Shown here piece after piece: positions 8,144 to 16,333 of a DNA stretch of 35,174 bases. Source of the DNA: Flavobacterium sp. (GTDB taxonomy: Bacteria; Bacteroidota; Bacteroidia; Flavobacteriales; Flavobacteriaceae). The translations under genes and the position numbers were made by a program. Below the pieces are notes generated by a model. It was not told where the DNA came from and did no database searches. It saw only the letters and a program-made list of their open reading frames with translations. The stretch lies in the NCBI RefSeq assembly GCF_024710485.1, contig NZ_JANJUQ010000013.1:1-35174 (forward strand). The letters are read 5' to 3'. Positions within the stretch are counted from its first letter, which is position 1, and the number at the start of each line of letters is the position of its first letter.

Positions 8144-8782
8144 ATGGAAGAGTTGGATTTATTAAAAAAAGCTTGGCAAAAAGACACCCATTCTTTTGAG
8201 CAAGTTTCGGAAATGGAAATTTACAAGATGTTGCATAAAAAATCATCTTCCATTGTAAAATGGATATTGGTAATTAGCCTTTTGGAATTTGGTTTGTGGG
8301 CATTGGTCAATTTTGCTTTCAATACGGAAGACACTATTAAAAGTTTGCATGCAGAAAGCTTTGAGATTTACTTAAAAATTATCACTTATGTTAATTATGC
8401 TGTAGTGTTGTGGTTTATTTATCACTTCTACAAAAACTACGCCCGCATTTCAACCACTACCTCAACCAAACAGTTGATGCAAGACATTATTCGCACCCGA
8501 AAAACGGTACAACATTATGTTTGGTACAATTTGTTTATGATATTCATCAGTACCTTATTAGGCTTTGCCATGGCGTTCATTTACAATCCTAAAATGGACA
8601 CGCTAAGGTATCAAATTGAGCATGAGGATAGCTACAAGACTTTATCTTTAACCATTTGTATGGTAGTGATTACCATAGTGGTTTTTGTGGGGTTGTTTTG
8701 GGTCATTTACCGTCTTCTTTATGGTACTTTACTCCGTAAACTCAATTCGAATTACAGAGAACTTAAAAAAATTGATTTATAA
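8144..8782 (+). CDS. Four-helix membrane protein, possible anti-sigma partner
   Basis: A 212-residue protein I do not recognise as a named family. The first 36 residues are charged and cytoplasmic in character (MEELDLLKKAWQKDTHSFEQ), then four predicted transmembrane helices at about 38-59, 76-97, 125-147 and 167-193, ending in a basic tail. The N-terminal block EELDLLKKAWQ resembles the start of many flavobacterial proteins encoded after ECF sigma factors. Its start is 5 bp after the sigma-factor stop, and its TAA overlaps the ATG of the TraB/GumN gene (TAATG). Position and topology suggest it holds the sigma factor at the inner membrane; there is no recognisable anti-sigma zinc motif. Confidence 0.8.
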   Translation: MEELDLLKKAWQKDTHSFEQVSEMEIYKMLHKKSSSIVKWILVISLLEFGLWALVNFAFNTEDTIKSLHAESFEIYLKIITYVNYAVVLWFIYHFYKNYARISTTTSTKQLMQDIIRTRKTVQHYVWYNLFMIFISTLLGFAMAFIYNPKMDTLRYQIEHEDSYKTLSLTICMVVITIVVFVGLFWVIYRLLYGTLLRKLNSNYRELKKIDL

Positions 8783-9636
8783 TGAAGAAAACCCTAGCAC
8801 TGCTTTGTTCCATTTTGATGGGAGTGGCATTCGGACAAAAAAGCGAAAACTCATTGTTGTGGAAAATATCGGGGAACGGTTTACAAGAGCCTTCTTATCT
8901 CTTCGGAACTATCCATATCACTTGTGACGCTAGTTTATCGGATAAAGTGAAAACAGCATTGGACAAAACCCAACAATTGTGTTTAGAACTCGATATGGAT
9001 GATGCGAACATGCAAACCGAAATGATGGGCAGTATGATGATGAAAAATGGTGTCACTATGAAATCTTTGGCCAAAGAAGATGACTTTAAAATAGTGAATA
9101 CCTTTTTAACAACCAATCTAGGTTTCTCGGCAGAAATGTTAAATACTATAAAACCGTTTATGGTAAGTGCGATGCTTTACCCTAAAATGATGGATTGCGA
9201 AATGCAATCGGTGGAAAATGAATTGATGAAGATTACCAAAGCCCAGAATGAATCAGTCATCGGATTAGAAACAGTTGCAGAACAATTAGCCGTTTTTGAT
9301 GCCATTCCGTACCAAGAACAAATGAACGAATTGGTAATTACCGCCAAAGACAATATGCAGCGCGATAAAGCCGAGCTTGCCGAAATGATGACCTTGTACA
9401 AAAGCGAGAACGTGGAAGCTATGGTTGCCTATACTGAAAAATCGGCCAATGTAATGACCTCAAAATACAGCGATGTGTTACTGAAAAGCAGAAACCAAAA
9501 TTGGATTAGCAGAATGACCACTATAGCCAAAAACAAACCAACCTTTTTTGGCGTGGGCGCTGCGCACTTGGGCGGGAAAGAAGGCGTGATTGCCTTGTTA
9601 CGCAAAGCCGGTTTTACAGTAGAAGCGGTATATTAG
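8782..9636 (+). CDS. TraB/GumN family secreted protein
   Basis: A 284-residue TraB/GumN family protein. A signal peptide ends near residue 18 (MKKTLALLCSILMGVAFGQ), so it should be periplasmic or surface-exposed. Family motifs are EPSYLFGTIHI (36-46), an internal ENELMK/GLETVAEQLAVFD block, and the C-terminal FFGVGAAHLGGKEGVIALLR. Some family members (TIKI, PrgY) are metal-dependent peptidases using conserved GxxH and E residues; the GTIH and GAAH motifs are present here, so a proteolytic role is possible but unproven. It is translationally coupled to the membrane protein upstream and followed by a terminator at 9660-9694. Confidence 0.9.
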   Translation: MKKTLALLCSILMGVAFGQKSENSLLWKISGNGLQEPSYLFGTIHITCDASLSDKVKTALDKTQQLCLELDMDDANMQTEMMGSMMMKNGVTMKSLAKEDDFKIVNTFLTTNLGFSAEMLNTIKPFMVSAMLYPKMMDCEMQSVENELMKITKAQNESVIGLETVAEQLAVFDAIPYQEQMNELVITAKDNMQRDKAELAEMMTLYKSENVEAMVAYTEKSANVMTSKYSDVLLKSRNQNWISRMTTIAKNKPTFFGVGAAHLGGKEGVIALLRKAGFTVEAVY

Positions 9637-9659
9637 CTTAGGGAAAAAGAGAGAAGTAA

Positions 9660-9694
9660 AAAGGGATAAGTTAGTAATGGCTTATCCTTTTTTT
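9660..9694 (+). terminator. Rho-independent terminator after the TraB/GumN gene
   Basis: GGATAAG (9664-9670) pairs with CTTATCC (9681-9687), extended by one G-T and several A-T pairs, around a 10-nt loop and followed by a run of eight or more T. Confidence 0.85.
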
Positions 9695-9742
9695 TAGCTT
9701 TTGAAACTGACTTTACTTGAGGTTGTAGTCATGAGAAGAAAT

Positions 9743-9768
9743 AAAAATCCCGCTACAAACGGGATTTT
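9743..9768 (-). terminator. Terminator of the PlsC-family gene
   Basis: AAAATCCCG (9744-9752) is the perfect complement of CGGGATTTT (9760-9768) around a 7-nt loop; on the minus strand a T-rich tail follows. It ends 1 bp before the acyltransferase stop codon. Confidence 0.82.
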
Positions 9769-9769
9769 A

Positions 9770-10603
9770 CTAAACTTCTTCTTTACTTTCTTTCTCAACT
9801 TGCCATTTGCGCAATTGATTTAAGCGTTCTTGTTCGGCCAATTCTTCGGCTGGAATCACTTTTAAGAAAGACGGATGTTGCTCTATAGCATACTCTACTT
9901 TCTCTACAATTTGCTCTATGGTTTCGTTCTCGTAATCAATAACCAATGGCTCTTTTATAATAAACGATTGCAGGATGTTTTTCTTTTTTACACGCAACCC
10001 TTTTTTATCATATGCTCTTCTGAAACCATCAATCACTATGGGTACTACTATAGGTTTGTGTTGTTTAATAATGTGTGCTGTTCCTTTTCGAACCGGTTTG
10101 AAGGACTTAGTGGTTCCCTGCGGAAAAGTAATTACCCAGCCGTCTTCTAAGGCGATGCGAATGTTTTCGGTGTCGTTGGGATTTACTTCTCTTTTTTCGG
10201 TAACATCTTTTCCGCCCGAACGCCAAGTGCGTTCTACGGTAATAGCACCAACATAAGACAAAATTCTGGGTAATAAACCGGCTTTCATGGTTTCGCTGGC
10301 AGCCACGTAATAAATGTTCATTTTAGGCTGCCACAAATAGCCCACATTCCGAATGTGATCCACACGACCCGAAAGACTGGCATTGAACACATGGAACATG
10401 GCTACTACGTCTGCAAAATACGTTTGGTGATTGGAAATGAAAAGCACATTTTTATCTGGAAGTCCTTTGATAATCTCGGAACCTTCGATATGCAGTTCGT
10501 TAAAGCCACGGTAACGACGGTGTGTTAATACCCCGAAAATTCGGATTAACCATTTTTTGATAAAAAGTATATGACCAAAAGGATTTCTTTTCAATAATCC
10601 CAT
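9770..10603 (-). CDS. PlsC-family lysophospholipid acyltransferase
   Basis: A 277-residue acyltransferase of the 1-acyl-glycerol-3-phosphate acyltransferase (PlsC) superfamily, expected to acylate a lysophospholipid or related acceptor at the inner membrane. The active-site block is SNHQTYFAD (57-65): the catalytic His59 and acid Asp65 are five residues apart, whereas the canonical motif is HX4D. The second block reads FPQGTT (160-165), with Gln where most members have the Glu of FPEGTR. The N-terminus is hydrophobic and basic, consistent with peripheral membrane binding. It has its own terminator, and a TATTTTTG box (10638-10631 on the minus strand) stands 28 bp upstream. The acceptor is unknown and the motif changes make the exact reaction uncertain. 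Confidence 0.85.
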   Translation of the reverse strand: MGLLKRNPFGHILFIKKWLIRIFGVLTHRRYRGFNELHIEGSEIIKGLPDKNVLFISNHQTYFADVVAMFHVFNASLSGRVDHIRNVGYLWQPKMNIYYVAASETMKAGLLPRILSYVGAITVERTWRSGGKDVTEKREVNPNDTENIRIALEDGWVITFPQGTTKSFKPVRKGTAHIIKQHKPIVVPIVIDGFRRAYDKKGLRVKKKNILQSFIIKEPLVIDYENETIEQIVEKVEYAIEQHPSFLKVIPAEELAEQERLNQLRKWQVEKESKEEV

Positions 10604-10670
10604 AATTTCTTGAATTTATCTCCGATTGCACAAAAATAGCAGACGGGTTGCAAATCTAAAAAACTTAAAC

Positions 10671-11309
10671 TTATAAAACCAATTTAAGCGTATCTTTCAG
10701 TTCGCTGAGCATCATAGCAGTGGCGCCCCAAACAAAATGTTCATTTACCTGAAATCCGGGGACTTCAATACTGCCGGCATAAGAAGTTTGCATTACCGTA
10801 TTGACAATGATGTTGTCGTTCATAAAATCGGCAAAAGGAAACTCTACCAAACCGGCGACTTCTTCTTCTTGCAACACAAAATCGAGTTCCTTTTCGCTGT
10901 AACCTAAAAACGGATAAACCATAAAGTTGCTCGGCGGAATATAGACTTCGGTAAACGGACGAACCACTTTAATATGTTGCGGATGTATGCCAATTTCCTC
11001 ATAAGTTTCCCGTAGGGCAGTATGACTCAAATCGACATCCTCCTCCTCTACTTTACCACCCGGAAAAGCTATTTGAGAAGAATGAACGCCATTATAACTC
11101 GTACGAAGGATAAGTGCCAAATGAGTTTGCGACGCTTTAGGGTAAAGAAGCATCATCACAGCGGCGCGTTTGGGCACCACTTTAGTAAAATCGATGGCTT
11201 TCATTAAATCCATACGGTTGGATGGTGCCATTTTTACATGTGCATTGGTTGCCGGTAGCGCGGCATTTTGTATTTTTGGCGTGTATTTTAAAAACTCTTC
11301 AAAGTGCAT
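10671..11309 (-). CDS. CoA pyrophosphatase-type Nudix hydrolase
   Basis: A 212-residue Nudix hydrolase of the NudL/YeaB (UPF0035) group, which cleaves coenzyme A and its derivatives to 4'-phosphopantetheine and 3',5'-ADP. The Nudix box is intact: GGKVEEEDVDLSHTAL followed by RETYEEIG (100-107), giving the metal-binding glutamates. The group-specific segment directly before it, LRTSYNGVHSSQIAFPGG (69-85 or so), matches the UPF0035 motif LL..R....HxGQIAFPGG. The start codon (cat at 11307-11309) lies 66 bp from the divergent DUF4268 ATG, so both promoters must sit in a small region or inside the genes. No signal or membrane segment is present. Confidence 0.92.
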   Translation of the reverse strand: MHFEEFLKYTPKIQNAALPATNAHVKMAPSNRMDLMKAIDFTKVVPKRAAVMMLLYPKASQTHLALILRTSYNGVHSSQIAFPGGKVEEEDVDLSHTALRETYEEIGIHPQHIKVVRPFTEVYIPPSNFMVYPFLGYSEKELDFVLQEEEVAGLVEFPFADFMNDNIIVNTVMQTSYAGSIEVPGFQVNEHFVWGATAMMLSELKDTLKLVL

Positions 11310-11375
11310 TTTGATCGTTTTAGAAATATAAAATTACCTCAAAAAAACAAAGCATCACACTTTTATCCTCACAAA

Positions 11376-11819
11376 ATGTACAGTAAAGAAGAAGCGCAAC
11401 AAATAAAAAAAGAATTTTGGACAGCCTTTGCCGAGGCTTATCCGAGAAAATGGTTGTTGTATGACACTAAAATTAAAGACGTTACTTTTAAATTTTACAT
11501 CGATAACAAAAAGGCTCAAGTGCTTTTAGACATCGAACCTAAAGACGAGGAAAAAAGAAAAATCTATTACGAAAAGATAGAATCACTCAAAACCATACTC
11601 CACGAAGAATACTTACCCGAAGCCATTTTGGAGCGCAACTTTTACTTGGATAACGGTAAAGTTATCAGCAGAATTTGGATTGAAAAACTAAATGTCAGCT
11701 TGAACAATCGCAACTACTGGCCGGAGATTTTTGAATTCTTCAGCGAAACGATGACCAAGTTTGAATTGTTCTTTTTTGAATTTGAAGACTACATCAAAGA
11801 TTTGGAAATGAATACCTAG
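11376..11819 (+). CDS. DUF4268 family protein
   Basis: A 147-residue protein of the DUF4268 family, function unknown to me. It begins MYSKEEAQQIKKEFWTAF and runs through WLLYDTKIKDVTFKFYIDN, and ends with NRNYWPEIFEFFSETMTKFE. DUF4268 also occurs as the C-terminal domain of some restriction- or DNA-related proteins, but here it stands alone. The frame is open back to GTG at 11304, which would add 24 residues overlapping the Nudix start; the ATG at 11376 is preferred because the family begins there. Its TAG shares the palindrome CTAG (11816-11819) with the stop codon of the convergent DUF721 gene. Confidence 0.85.
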   Translation: MYSKEEAQQIKKEFWTAFAEAYPRKWLLYDTKIKDVTFKFYIDNKKAQVLLDIEPKDEEKRKIYYEKIESLKTILHEEYLPEAILERNFYLDNGKVISRIWIEKLNVSLNNRNYWPEIFEFFSETMTKFELFFFEFEDYIKDLEMNT

Positions 11820-12112
11820 CGAAGAATAACGTCTTTTACGACTTCTTTCCCCAATTCTTCATTAATCATTTTGATGATTTTTTGTTTGCCGTAACTCAGT
11901 TCTTCTCGCAAAACTGCCGAAGTTAGGGCTACATATAAAGTAGTTCCTTTTAAAACCACTTCTTTAGTATAACTGTTTACGCCATTGCCCATAAGGTTTT
12001 TCCAAGCCTGCTGTACATCAATTTTGTCCATACCGGCCTGGAGCTTATTCGTTTCGATAAAAGCTTTTAATACGTCACCTATAGAACTTTCGTTACTGAG
12101 TCGTTTGGCCAT
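11816..12112 (-). CDS. DUF721 / DciA-like protein
   Basis: A 98-residue DUF721 protein. The family includes DciA, which loads the replicative helicase DnaB in bacteria lacking DnaC/DnaI loaders; Bacteroidetes versions are short like this one. Visible features are the N-terminal SSIGDVLKAFIETNKLQAGM helix, DVQQAWKNLMG (with the conserved W), and the KH-like core TLYVALTSAVLREELSYGKQ and IIKMINEELG. Its start overlaps the stop of the upstream lipoprotein gene (TAATG on the minus strand), so the two are co-translated. A role in helicase loading is inferred from the family alone. Confidence 0.85.
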   Translation of the reverse strand: MAKRLSNESSIGDVLKAFIETNKLQAGMDKIDVQQAWKNLMGNGVNSYTKEVVLKGTTLYVALTSAVLREELSYGKQKIIKMINEELGKEVVKDVILR

Positions 12113-12546
12113 TACTTTAAAGAAAAAGGTTTGAACTTCTTATACGTGTAAATAATGTTTTGTTTGCTTTTTAGCATTAAAAGAGAATCTTCAATCGAAA
12201 TGATTTCTTCTTTCCACTTGCCGTAATCGGTTTTGTATTCTAAAAAGTATACTTTATCCGTTTCCAGAACTTTGATGGATTCTTTGATACCATTGGTTTT
12301 AAAACTACCGTCAAATTGTGGCATTACTTTTTGACGAAAACCGTTCAATACTCCATCAGATTGAGAAGGTTTAACCTCAAAAAAATCGATTGTTTCATTA
12401 ACTTTATAATCCTTAGTTTCACCATTACTCAAGGTAACTTCTTTGATTTCCCAATAGCCGTTGAGCTTTCCTAAATCTTCTTTTTTAACTTCAGTTTGAC
12501 AAGAAAACATCAAAAAGGATAGGACTAAAATCAGGCTGTATTTCAT
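12112..12546 (-). CDS. Lipoprotein, lipocalin-like
   Basis: A 144-residue predicted lipoprotein. The signal MKYSLILVLSFLMFSC ends in a lipobox with the lipidated Cys at 16. The mature part, starting LGKLNGYWEIKEVTLSNGET, resembles lipocalin-like proteins common in flavobacteria, with the W-E-I-K-E strand and alternating beta strands throughout. No function can be assigned. It is co-translated with the DUF721 gene. On the minus strand TAAATTTG (12579-12572) is a good -7 box, with TTTG 23 bp further upstream (12606-12603). Confidence 0.75.
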   Translation of the reverse strand: MKYSLILVLSFLMFSCQTEVKKEDLGKLNGYWEIKEVTLSNGETKDYKVNETIDFFEVKPSQSDGVLNGFRQKVMPQFDGSFKTNGIKESIKVLETDKVYFLEYKTDYGKWKEEIISIEDSLLMLKSKQNIIYTYKKFKPFSLK

Positions 12547-12571
12547 GGCTTGAGTGAATTATAACGAACTA

Positions 12572-12606
12572 CAAATTTAATTTTTTAAACCGCATAAGCG
12601 AGCAAA
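12572..12606 (-). promoter_or_regulatory. Candidate promoter for the lipoprotein-DUF721 pair
   Basis: Minus-strand TTTG (12606-12603), 23 bp spacer, TAAATTTG (12579-12572). The -7 box is a perfect TAnnTTTG; the spacer is at the long end. Confidence 0.5.
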
Positions 12607-12674
12607 ATCAAAATTAATATTATCAACATTAAACTATTTCATACATTTATAGTCCTAAGGGAAAACCAACCACT

Positions 12675-13754
12675 ATGAAAAACTCATTACTCCTTTTACT
12701 TATTTTATTTTTGTCTTTTAGTTGCAGTTCAGACTCCAACGGCGATACTGAGCCAACACCGGAAGCCATGTATTTTCCACCCAGTGATGGCAGTAATACT
12801 TGGGAGAGTAAGTCGATAGCCAGTTTGAATTGGAATCAAAACGCAGTACAACCCTTGTTGGATTATTTAGAATTGAAAAACACTAAATCGTTTATTATTT
12901 TGGTGAATGGTCGAATAGTCATGGAGAACTATTTTAACGGTCACAGCGCCACAACACCTTGGTATTGGGCTAGTGCAGGTAAAACACTAACAGCAACCGT
13001 AACCGGTATTGCACAAGAGGAAGGACTAATCAACATCAACAACAAAGTATCGGATTATTTAGGTACCGGATGGACTAGTGCACCATTAGCCAAAGAAAAT
13101 TTGATTACTTGCAAGAACTTGCTTTGTATGACTTCGGGGTTAAACGATGCTTTAGGCGATGATGTTTCACCGGCCAACTTACAATACGTAGCCGATGCCG
13201 GAACGCGTTGGGCTTACCATAATGTTTATGTGAAATTACAAGATGTGGTAGCGCAAGCGAGCGGACAAACTTGGAATAACTACTTCAATACAAAATTAAG
13301 AGATCGCATAGGAATGACCGGTGGTGCATGGATCAATAACGACGGTTTGAGCGTATATTGGAGTACTACTCGTAATATGGCTCGTTTCGGTCTTTTAGCT
13401 TTGAATCAAGGAAAATGGAACGGCAACACTATTGTGAGCAATGCCTACTTTAATCAGGCCACTACCACTTCGCAAACTTTAAACCAAGCTTATGGCTATT
13501 TGTGGTGGTTAAATGGCAAAAACACTTATCGCTTACCCGGACTTCAGTTACAATTTAACGGCACTTTGATTCCGAATGCGCCAAACGACATGTATGCTGC
13601 TTTGGGTAAAAACGATCAAAAAATATACGTTGTTCCGAGTATGAAAATGGTCATCATCCGAATGGGAGAAGTGGCCAATCCGGAAAATCCAACCTTTGCC
13701 CTATCGGGCTTTGACAATGAGTTATGGGATAAAATAAACGATTTATACCAATAA
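12675..13754 (+). CDS. Beta-lactamase-family serine hydrolase lipoprotein
   Basis: A 359-residue serine hydrolase anchored as a lipoprotein: the signal MKNSLLLLLILFLSFSC gives a lipobox with Cys17, followed by an SSDSNGDTEP tether. The catalytic SxxK is S100-A-G-K103 in YWASAGKTLTATV, and the YxN element is Y181-H-N183. The later segment WWLNGKNTYRLPG and the AALGKNDQKIYVVP region correspond to the family's C-terminal catalytic lobe. Substrate is unknown; the family includes esterases and peptidases as well as beta-lactamases. It is only distantly similar in motif details to the hydrolase at 5477 (SAGK versus SVSK), so they are not a recent duplication. Its stop lies 1 bp from the convergent small membrane gene. 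Confidence 0.9.
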   Translation: MKNSLLLLLILFLSFSCSSDSNGDTEPTPEAMYFPPSDGSNTWESKSIASLNWNQNAVQPLLDYLELKNTKSFIILVNGRIVMENYFNGHSATTPWYWASAGKTLTATVTGIAQEEGLININNKVSDYLGTGWTSAPLAKENLITCKNLLCMTSGLNDALGDDVSPANLQYVADAGTRWAYHNVYVKLQDVVAQASGQTWNNYFNTKLRDRIGMTGGAWINNDGLSVYWSTTRNMARFGLLALNQGKWNGNTIVSNAYFNQATTTSQTLNQAYGYLWWLNGKNTYRLPGLQLQFNGTLIPNAPNDMYAALGKNDQKIYVVPSMKMVIIRMGEVANPENPTFALSGFDNELWDKINDLYQ

Positions 13755-13755
13755 G

Positions 13756-13938
13756 TTACTTCCGATTAATCAATCGCATTCCCCCATAAACAAAAAGTAG
13801 AAAAGCTACTAATCGAAATCCCATAAAAAGATTTGGGAACGGTTTTTCAATAAAATAACTCAATATAGCGATTAAAACACTGATTCCTAGGAGTTTTAAC
13901 GGAGAAGAATCTTTGAAAAATGATAGAATTTTACTCAT
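13756..13938 (-). CDS. Small two-helix membrane protein
   Basis: A 60-residue protein that I do not recognise. It starts with MSKILSFFKDSSPLKLLG, has two hydrophobic segments (about 15-30 and 36-54) separated by FIEKPFPNLF, and ends with basic INRK. It starts 8 bp after the barrel-protein gene, so they probably form one transcript. Synonymous-position evidence is not available to me; the call rests on a clean start, a sensible topology and the operon spacing. Confidence 0.6.
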   Translation of the reverse strand: MSKILSFFKDSSPLKLLGISVLIAILSYFIEKPFPNLFMGFRLVAFLLFVYGGMRLINRK

Positions 13939-13946
13939 AAGATATA

Positions 13947-15215
13947 CTACTTAATAGTGTACGAAAAAATCAAATTAAAACCGGTGAAACCTCCTTTTAG
14001 TGTAACACCATCATCAAAATATGTTCTAGAGGTTGAGTAGCCTAAATGCAAAGCATATTTACTCAAACTATAACCCACACCAACATTATAGTAAATTTCC
14101 GGTTTGAAACCTAAAAATTCAATTTGTGTGGAAGTTACGAAAGTTGGATCTGATGCTATGTATCGTTTCTCATCATTAATCACAATACTACTACCACTTA
14201 AAACATAGTTATAACCGATTGAGCTTTCTAAAAACAATTTACTCTTTTGCGTCTTAACTATTGCATATCTGTAGCCTAAATTTAGAGATAATGAATTAAT
14301 ATCCGCATTCATTTGCAATGTTCTATCGTAAATGTTGCTCCTTCTGGATTCTTGTTCAACATCAATTTTAGTGTTTTGATAGAACAACCTACCGAAAACT
14401 TCAGATCTTCTATAATTCTTGCCTAATGATTTTGCAACTTCTACACCGAATAAAGGACTGCTAAAACTAGGAGACGAGGACTCTATATTCCCATCATTTC
14501 CATATTTTAATGAGGTATTAAAACCGCTAATGCCAGCTAATATTTTATACTGCATCTTATTAGCACTTTTTTCAATGATAACACTTTGTGTAACTAATGA
14601 ATTATCTGCCTTGTTTAACTTAACAAAAAAATCAGTTAGAGTATCTTTATTATACTTTATATTATAAAAGTCTTTAATTTCTTTTTCATTAGTACTAAAT
14701 CGCTCAAAAAGCAATTTTCTAAAGTCATTATTTTCAAAGACTCTTCCTTCATAAAAATACTTTCTGTATATCAAGAGCTGAGGTGTTTTTTCTGTATTGG
14801 TTTTGAAATAATAAAAATTGCAACCGTTCATTACTGCTTGATACAGATTTGCATTACCCTCTACTATAACTTTCAACAAAACTATTTTGTTTTGCAAATC
14901 AGGTTCTTTACCTAATCTGTTTATAGGATTACTATTTTCAACTTGATTTTGATCGTAGGCTATGTTATACTTTACAAACTTGAAATTATTATCAATTTTA
15001 AATTCAGATATATCAGAGATTGATACTTCGGTAGCACTAGATTCTAATGAAGATTTAAAAAAAATTCTTTCAGGACTATCATAAGATAAATTATCTTCAA
15101 TATAGCCTTCAATCTTTTGCCCTGATTGATTTATATAATAGCCTGGTGAATATTTTTTTTGAGCATATGTATTAAAAGAAATAATCAAAACAATTAAAAA
15201 AGTGAAGTATTTCAT
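13947..15215 (-). CDS. Secreted protein with a probable C-terminal outer-membrane barrel
   Basis: A 422-residue exported protein, no named family recognised. A signal peptide ends around residue 18 (MKYFTFLIVLIISFNTYAQ). The N-terminal half starts YSPGYYINQSGQKIEGYIED, a pattern seen in many flavobacterial proteins of unknown role. From about residue 220 it alternates short beta strands ending in aromatic residues, for example NINSLSLNLGYRYAIV-like stretches, LFLESSIGYNYVLSG and the terminal FNLIFSYTIK, which suggests a PorT/OMP_b-brl type barrel. Base composition is more A/T-rich than its neighbours, with frequent AAT/AAA codons, a possible mark of faster evolution or transfer. Function unknown. 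Confidence 0.75.
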   Translation of the reverse strand: MKYFTFLIVLIISFNTYAQKKYSPGYYINQSGQKIEGYIEDNLSYDSPERIFFKSSLESSATEVSISDISEFKIDNNFKFVKYNIAYDQNQVENSNPINRLGKEPDLQNKIVLLKVIVEGNANLYQAVMNGCNFYYFKTNTEKTPQLLIYRKYFYEGRVFENNDFRKLLFERFSTNEKEIKDFYNIKYNKDTLTDFFVKLNKADNSLVTQSVIIEKSANKMQYKILAGISGFNTSLKYGNDGNIESSSPSFSSPLFGVEVAKSLGKNYRRSEVFGRLFYQNTKIDVEQESRRSNIYDRTLQMNADINSLSLNLGYRYAIVKTQKSKLFLESSIGYNYVLSGSSIVINDEKRYIASDPTFVTSTQIEFLGFKPEIYYNVGVGYSLSKYALHLGYSTSRTYFDDGVTLKGGFTGFNLIFSYTIK

Positions 15216-15245
15216 TGAAATAATAAGTATTAGCCTAACAAGGCA

Positions 15246-16199
15246 TTATTTAAAAAACGAATCTACAAACTCATATTTATTGAAAACTTGTAAGTCTTCG
15301 ATACCTTCACCAACTCCGATATATTTTACAGGAATTTGGAATTGGTCTGAGATACCAATAACCACACCGCCTTTGGCTGTACCATCTAGCTTAGTTACTG
15401 CTAAACAAGATACTTCTGTCGCGGCCGTAAACTGTTTGGCTTGTTCAAAGGCATTTTGACCAGTAGAACCGTCTAAGACCAACAACACGTCGTGTGGTGC
15501 TTCTTCAACGACTTTTTGCATGACGCGTTTTACCTTAGTCAACTCGTTCATCAAATTGACTTTATTGTGCAAACGACCGGCGGTATCAATAATGACTACA
15601 TCGGCATTTTGGGTTACCGCACTTTGCAAGGTATCGAACGCTACAGAAGCCGGATCACTGCCCATTTGTTGTTTGACTAATGGCACGCCTACTCTGTCCG
15701 CCCATACCTGTAACTGATCAATCGCTGCGGCGCGGAAGGTATCAGCAGCACCTAAAACCACTTTGTAACCGGCCTTTTTAAATTGATTGGCTAATTTACC
15801 AATAGTTGTTGTTTTACCAACGCCATTCACACCAACGACCATAATAACATACGGTTTTTTGTTAGCCGGAACTGTGAACTCGGTTTCCTCTCCAGATTTA
15901 GTTTCGGAGAGTAACGCTGCTATTTCTTCCCTTAAAATTTTGTTGAGTTCGTCGGTACCCAAATACTTGTCTTGAGCCACACGAGCTTCGATTCGCTCAA
16001 TGATTTTTAAAGTAGTGTTTACGCCAACATCCGAGGAAACTAAAACTTCTTCCAGATTATCGAGTACTTCATCATCTACTTTAGATTTTCCGGCTACTGC
16101 TTTGGTTAGTTTGGAGAAAAAAGAAGTCTTGGTTTGCTCCAGACCTTTATCTAAAGTTTCTTTTTTTTCGGAGGAGAATATTCTTTTGAAAAAACTCAT
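15246..16199 (-). CDS. ftsY: Signal recognition particle receptor FtsY
   Basis: SRP receptor GTPase that docks SRP-ribosome complexes at the inner membrane for co-translational insertion. The chosen start (cat at 16197-16199) gives MSFFKRIFSSEKKETLDKGL, the usual flavobacterial start, and 317 residues; the frame is open 20 codons further upstream. An N domain (about 40-110) precedes the G domain: P-loop GVNGVGKT (123-130), DTFRAAA (153-159), DTAGR (205-209) and TKLDGTAKGG (269-278). There is no long acidic A domain, as usual in this phylum. A terminator separates it from DUF4295, and TATATTTG at 16277-16270 (minus strand) gives it its own -7 box. It ends 30 bp before the barrel-protein start. 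Confidence 0.97.
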   Translation of the reverse strand: MSFFKRIFSSEKKETLDKGLEQTKTSFFSKLTKAVAGKSKVDDEVLDNLEEVLVSSDVGVNTTLKIIERIEARVAQDKYLGTDELNKILREEIAALLSETKSGEETEFTVPANKKPYVIMVVGVNGVGKTTTIGKLANQFKKAGYKVVLGAADTFRAAAIDQLQVWADRVGVPLVKQQMGSDPASVAFDTLQSAVTQNADVVIIDTAGRLHNKVNLMNELTKVKRVMQKVVEEAPHDVLLVLDGSTGQNAFEQAKQFTAATEVSCLAVTKLDGTAKGGVVIGISDQFQIPVKYIGVGEGIEDLQVFNKYEFVDSFFK

Positions 16200-16269
16200 T
16201 GTATCGGATTGTAAATTCGAAATTATTTGATTCCTAAGTCTCTTTACTAAACGAGACACAAAGGTGTAG

Positions 16270-16277
16270 CAAATATA
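16270..16277 (-). promoter_or_regulatory. Candidate -7 box for ftsY
   Basis: Minus-strand TATATTTG fits TAnnTTTG exactly, but no clear -33 TTG is present at the usual distance. Transcription from here would leave a leader of about 60 nt to the chosen ATG, containing a 5-bp hairpin (16238-16242 with 16253-16257). Confidence 0.4.
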
Positions 16278-16282
16278 AAAAT

Positions 16283-16313
16283 AAAAAAGCTACTTCCGTA
16301 TGAAAGTAGCTTT
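16283..16313 (-). terminator. Terminator of the rpmB-rpmG-DUF4295 operon
   Basis: AAAGCTACTT (16286-16295) pairs perfectly with AAGTAGCTTT (16304-16313) around an 8-nt loop; on the minus strand a T run follows the stem. It separates DUF4295 from ftsY. Confidence 0.85.
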
Positions 16314-16333
16314 GATATATAGAGTTTGAAAAA

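Noticed and set aside
11304..11375. GTG start extending the DUF4268 protein by 24 residues
   Set aside because: It overlaps the divergent Nudix start codon, and the family begins at MYSKEEA (11376).
5477..13754. The two serine hydrolases as antibiotic-resistance beta-lactamases
   Set aside because: They have the SxxK and YxN elements of the broad beta-lactamase/PBP4* family but no sequence hallmarks of dedicated class C or A lactamases.
16200..16259. Upstream ATG adding 20 residues to FtsY
   Set aside because: The added segment has no family support, whereas MSFFKRIFSSEKK is a standard FtsY start.
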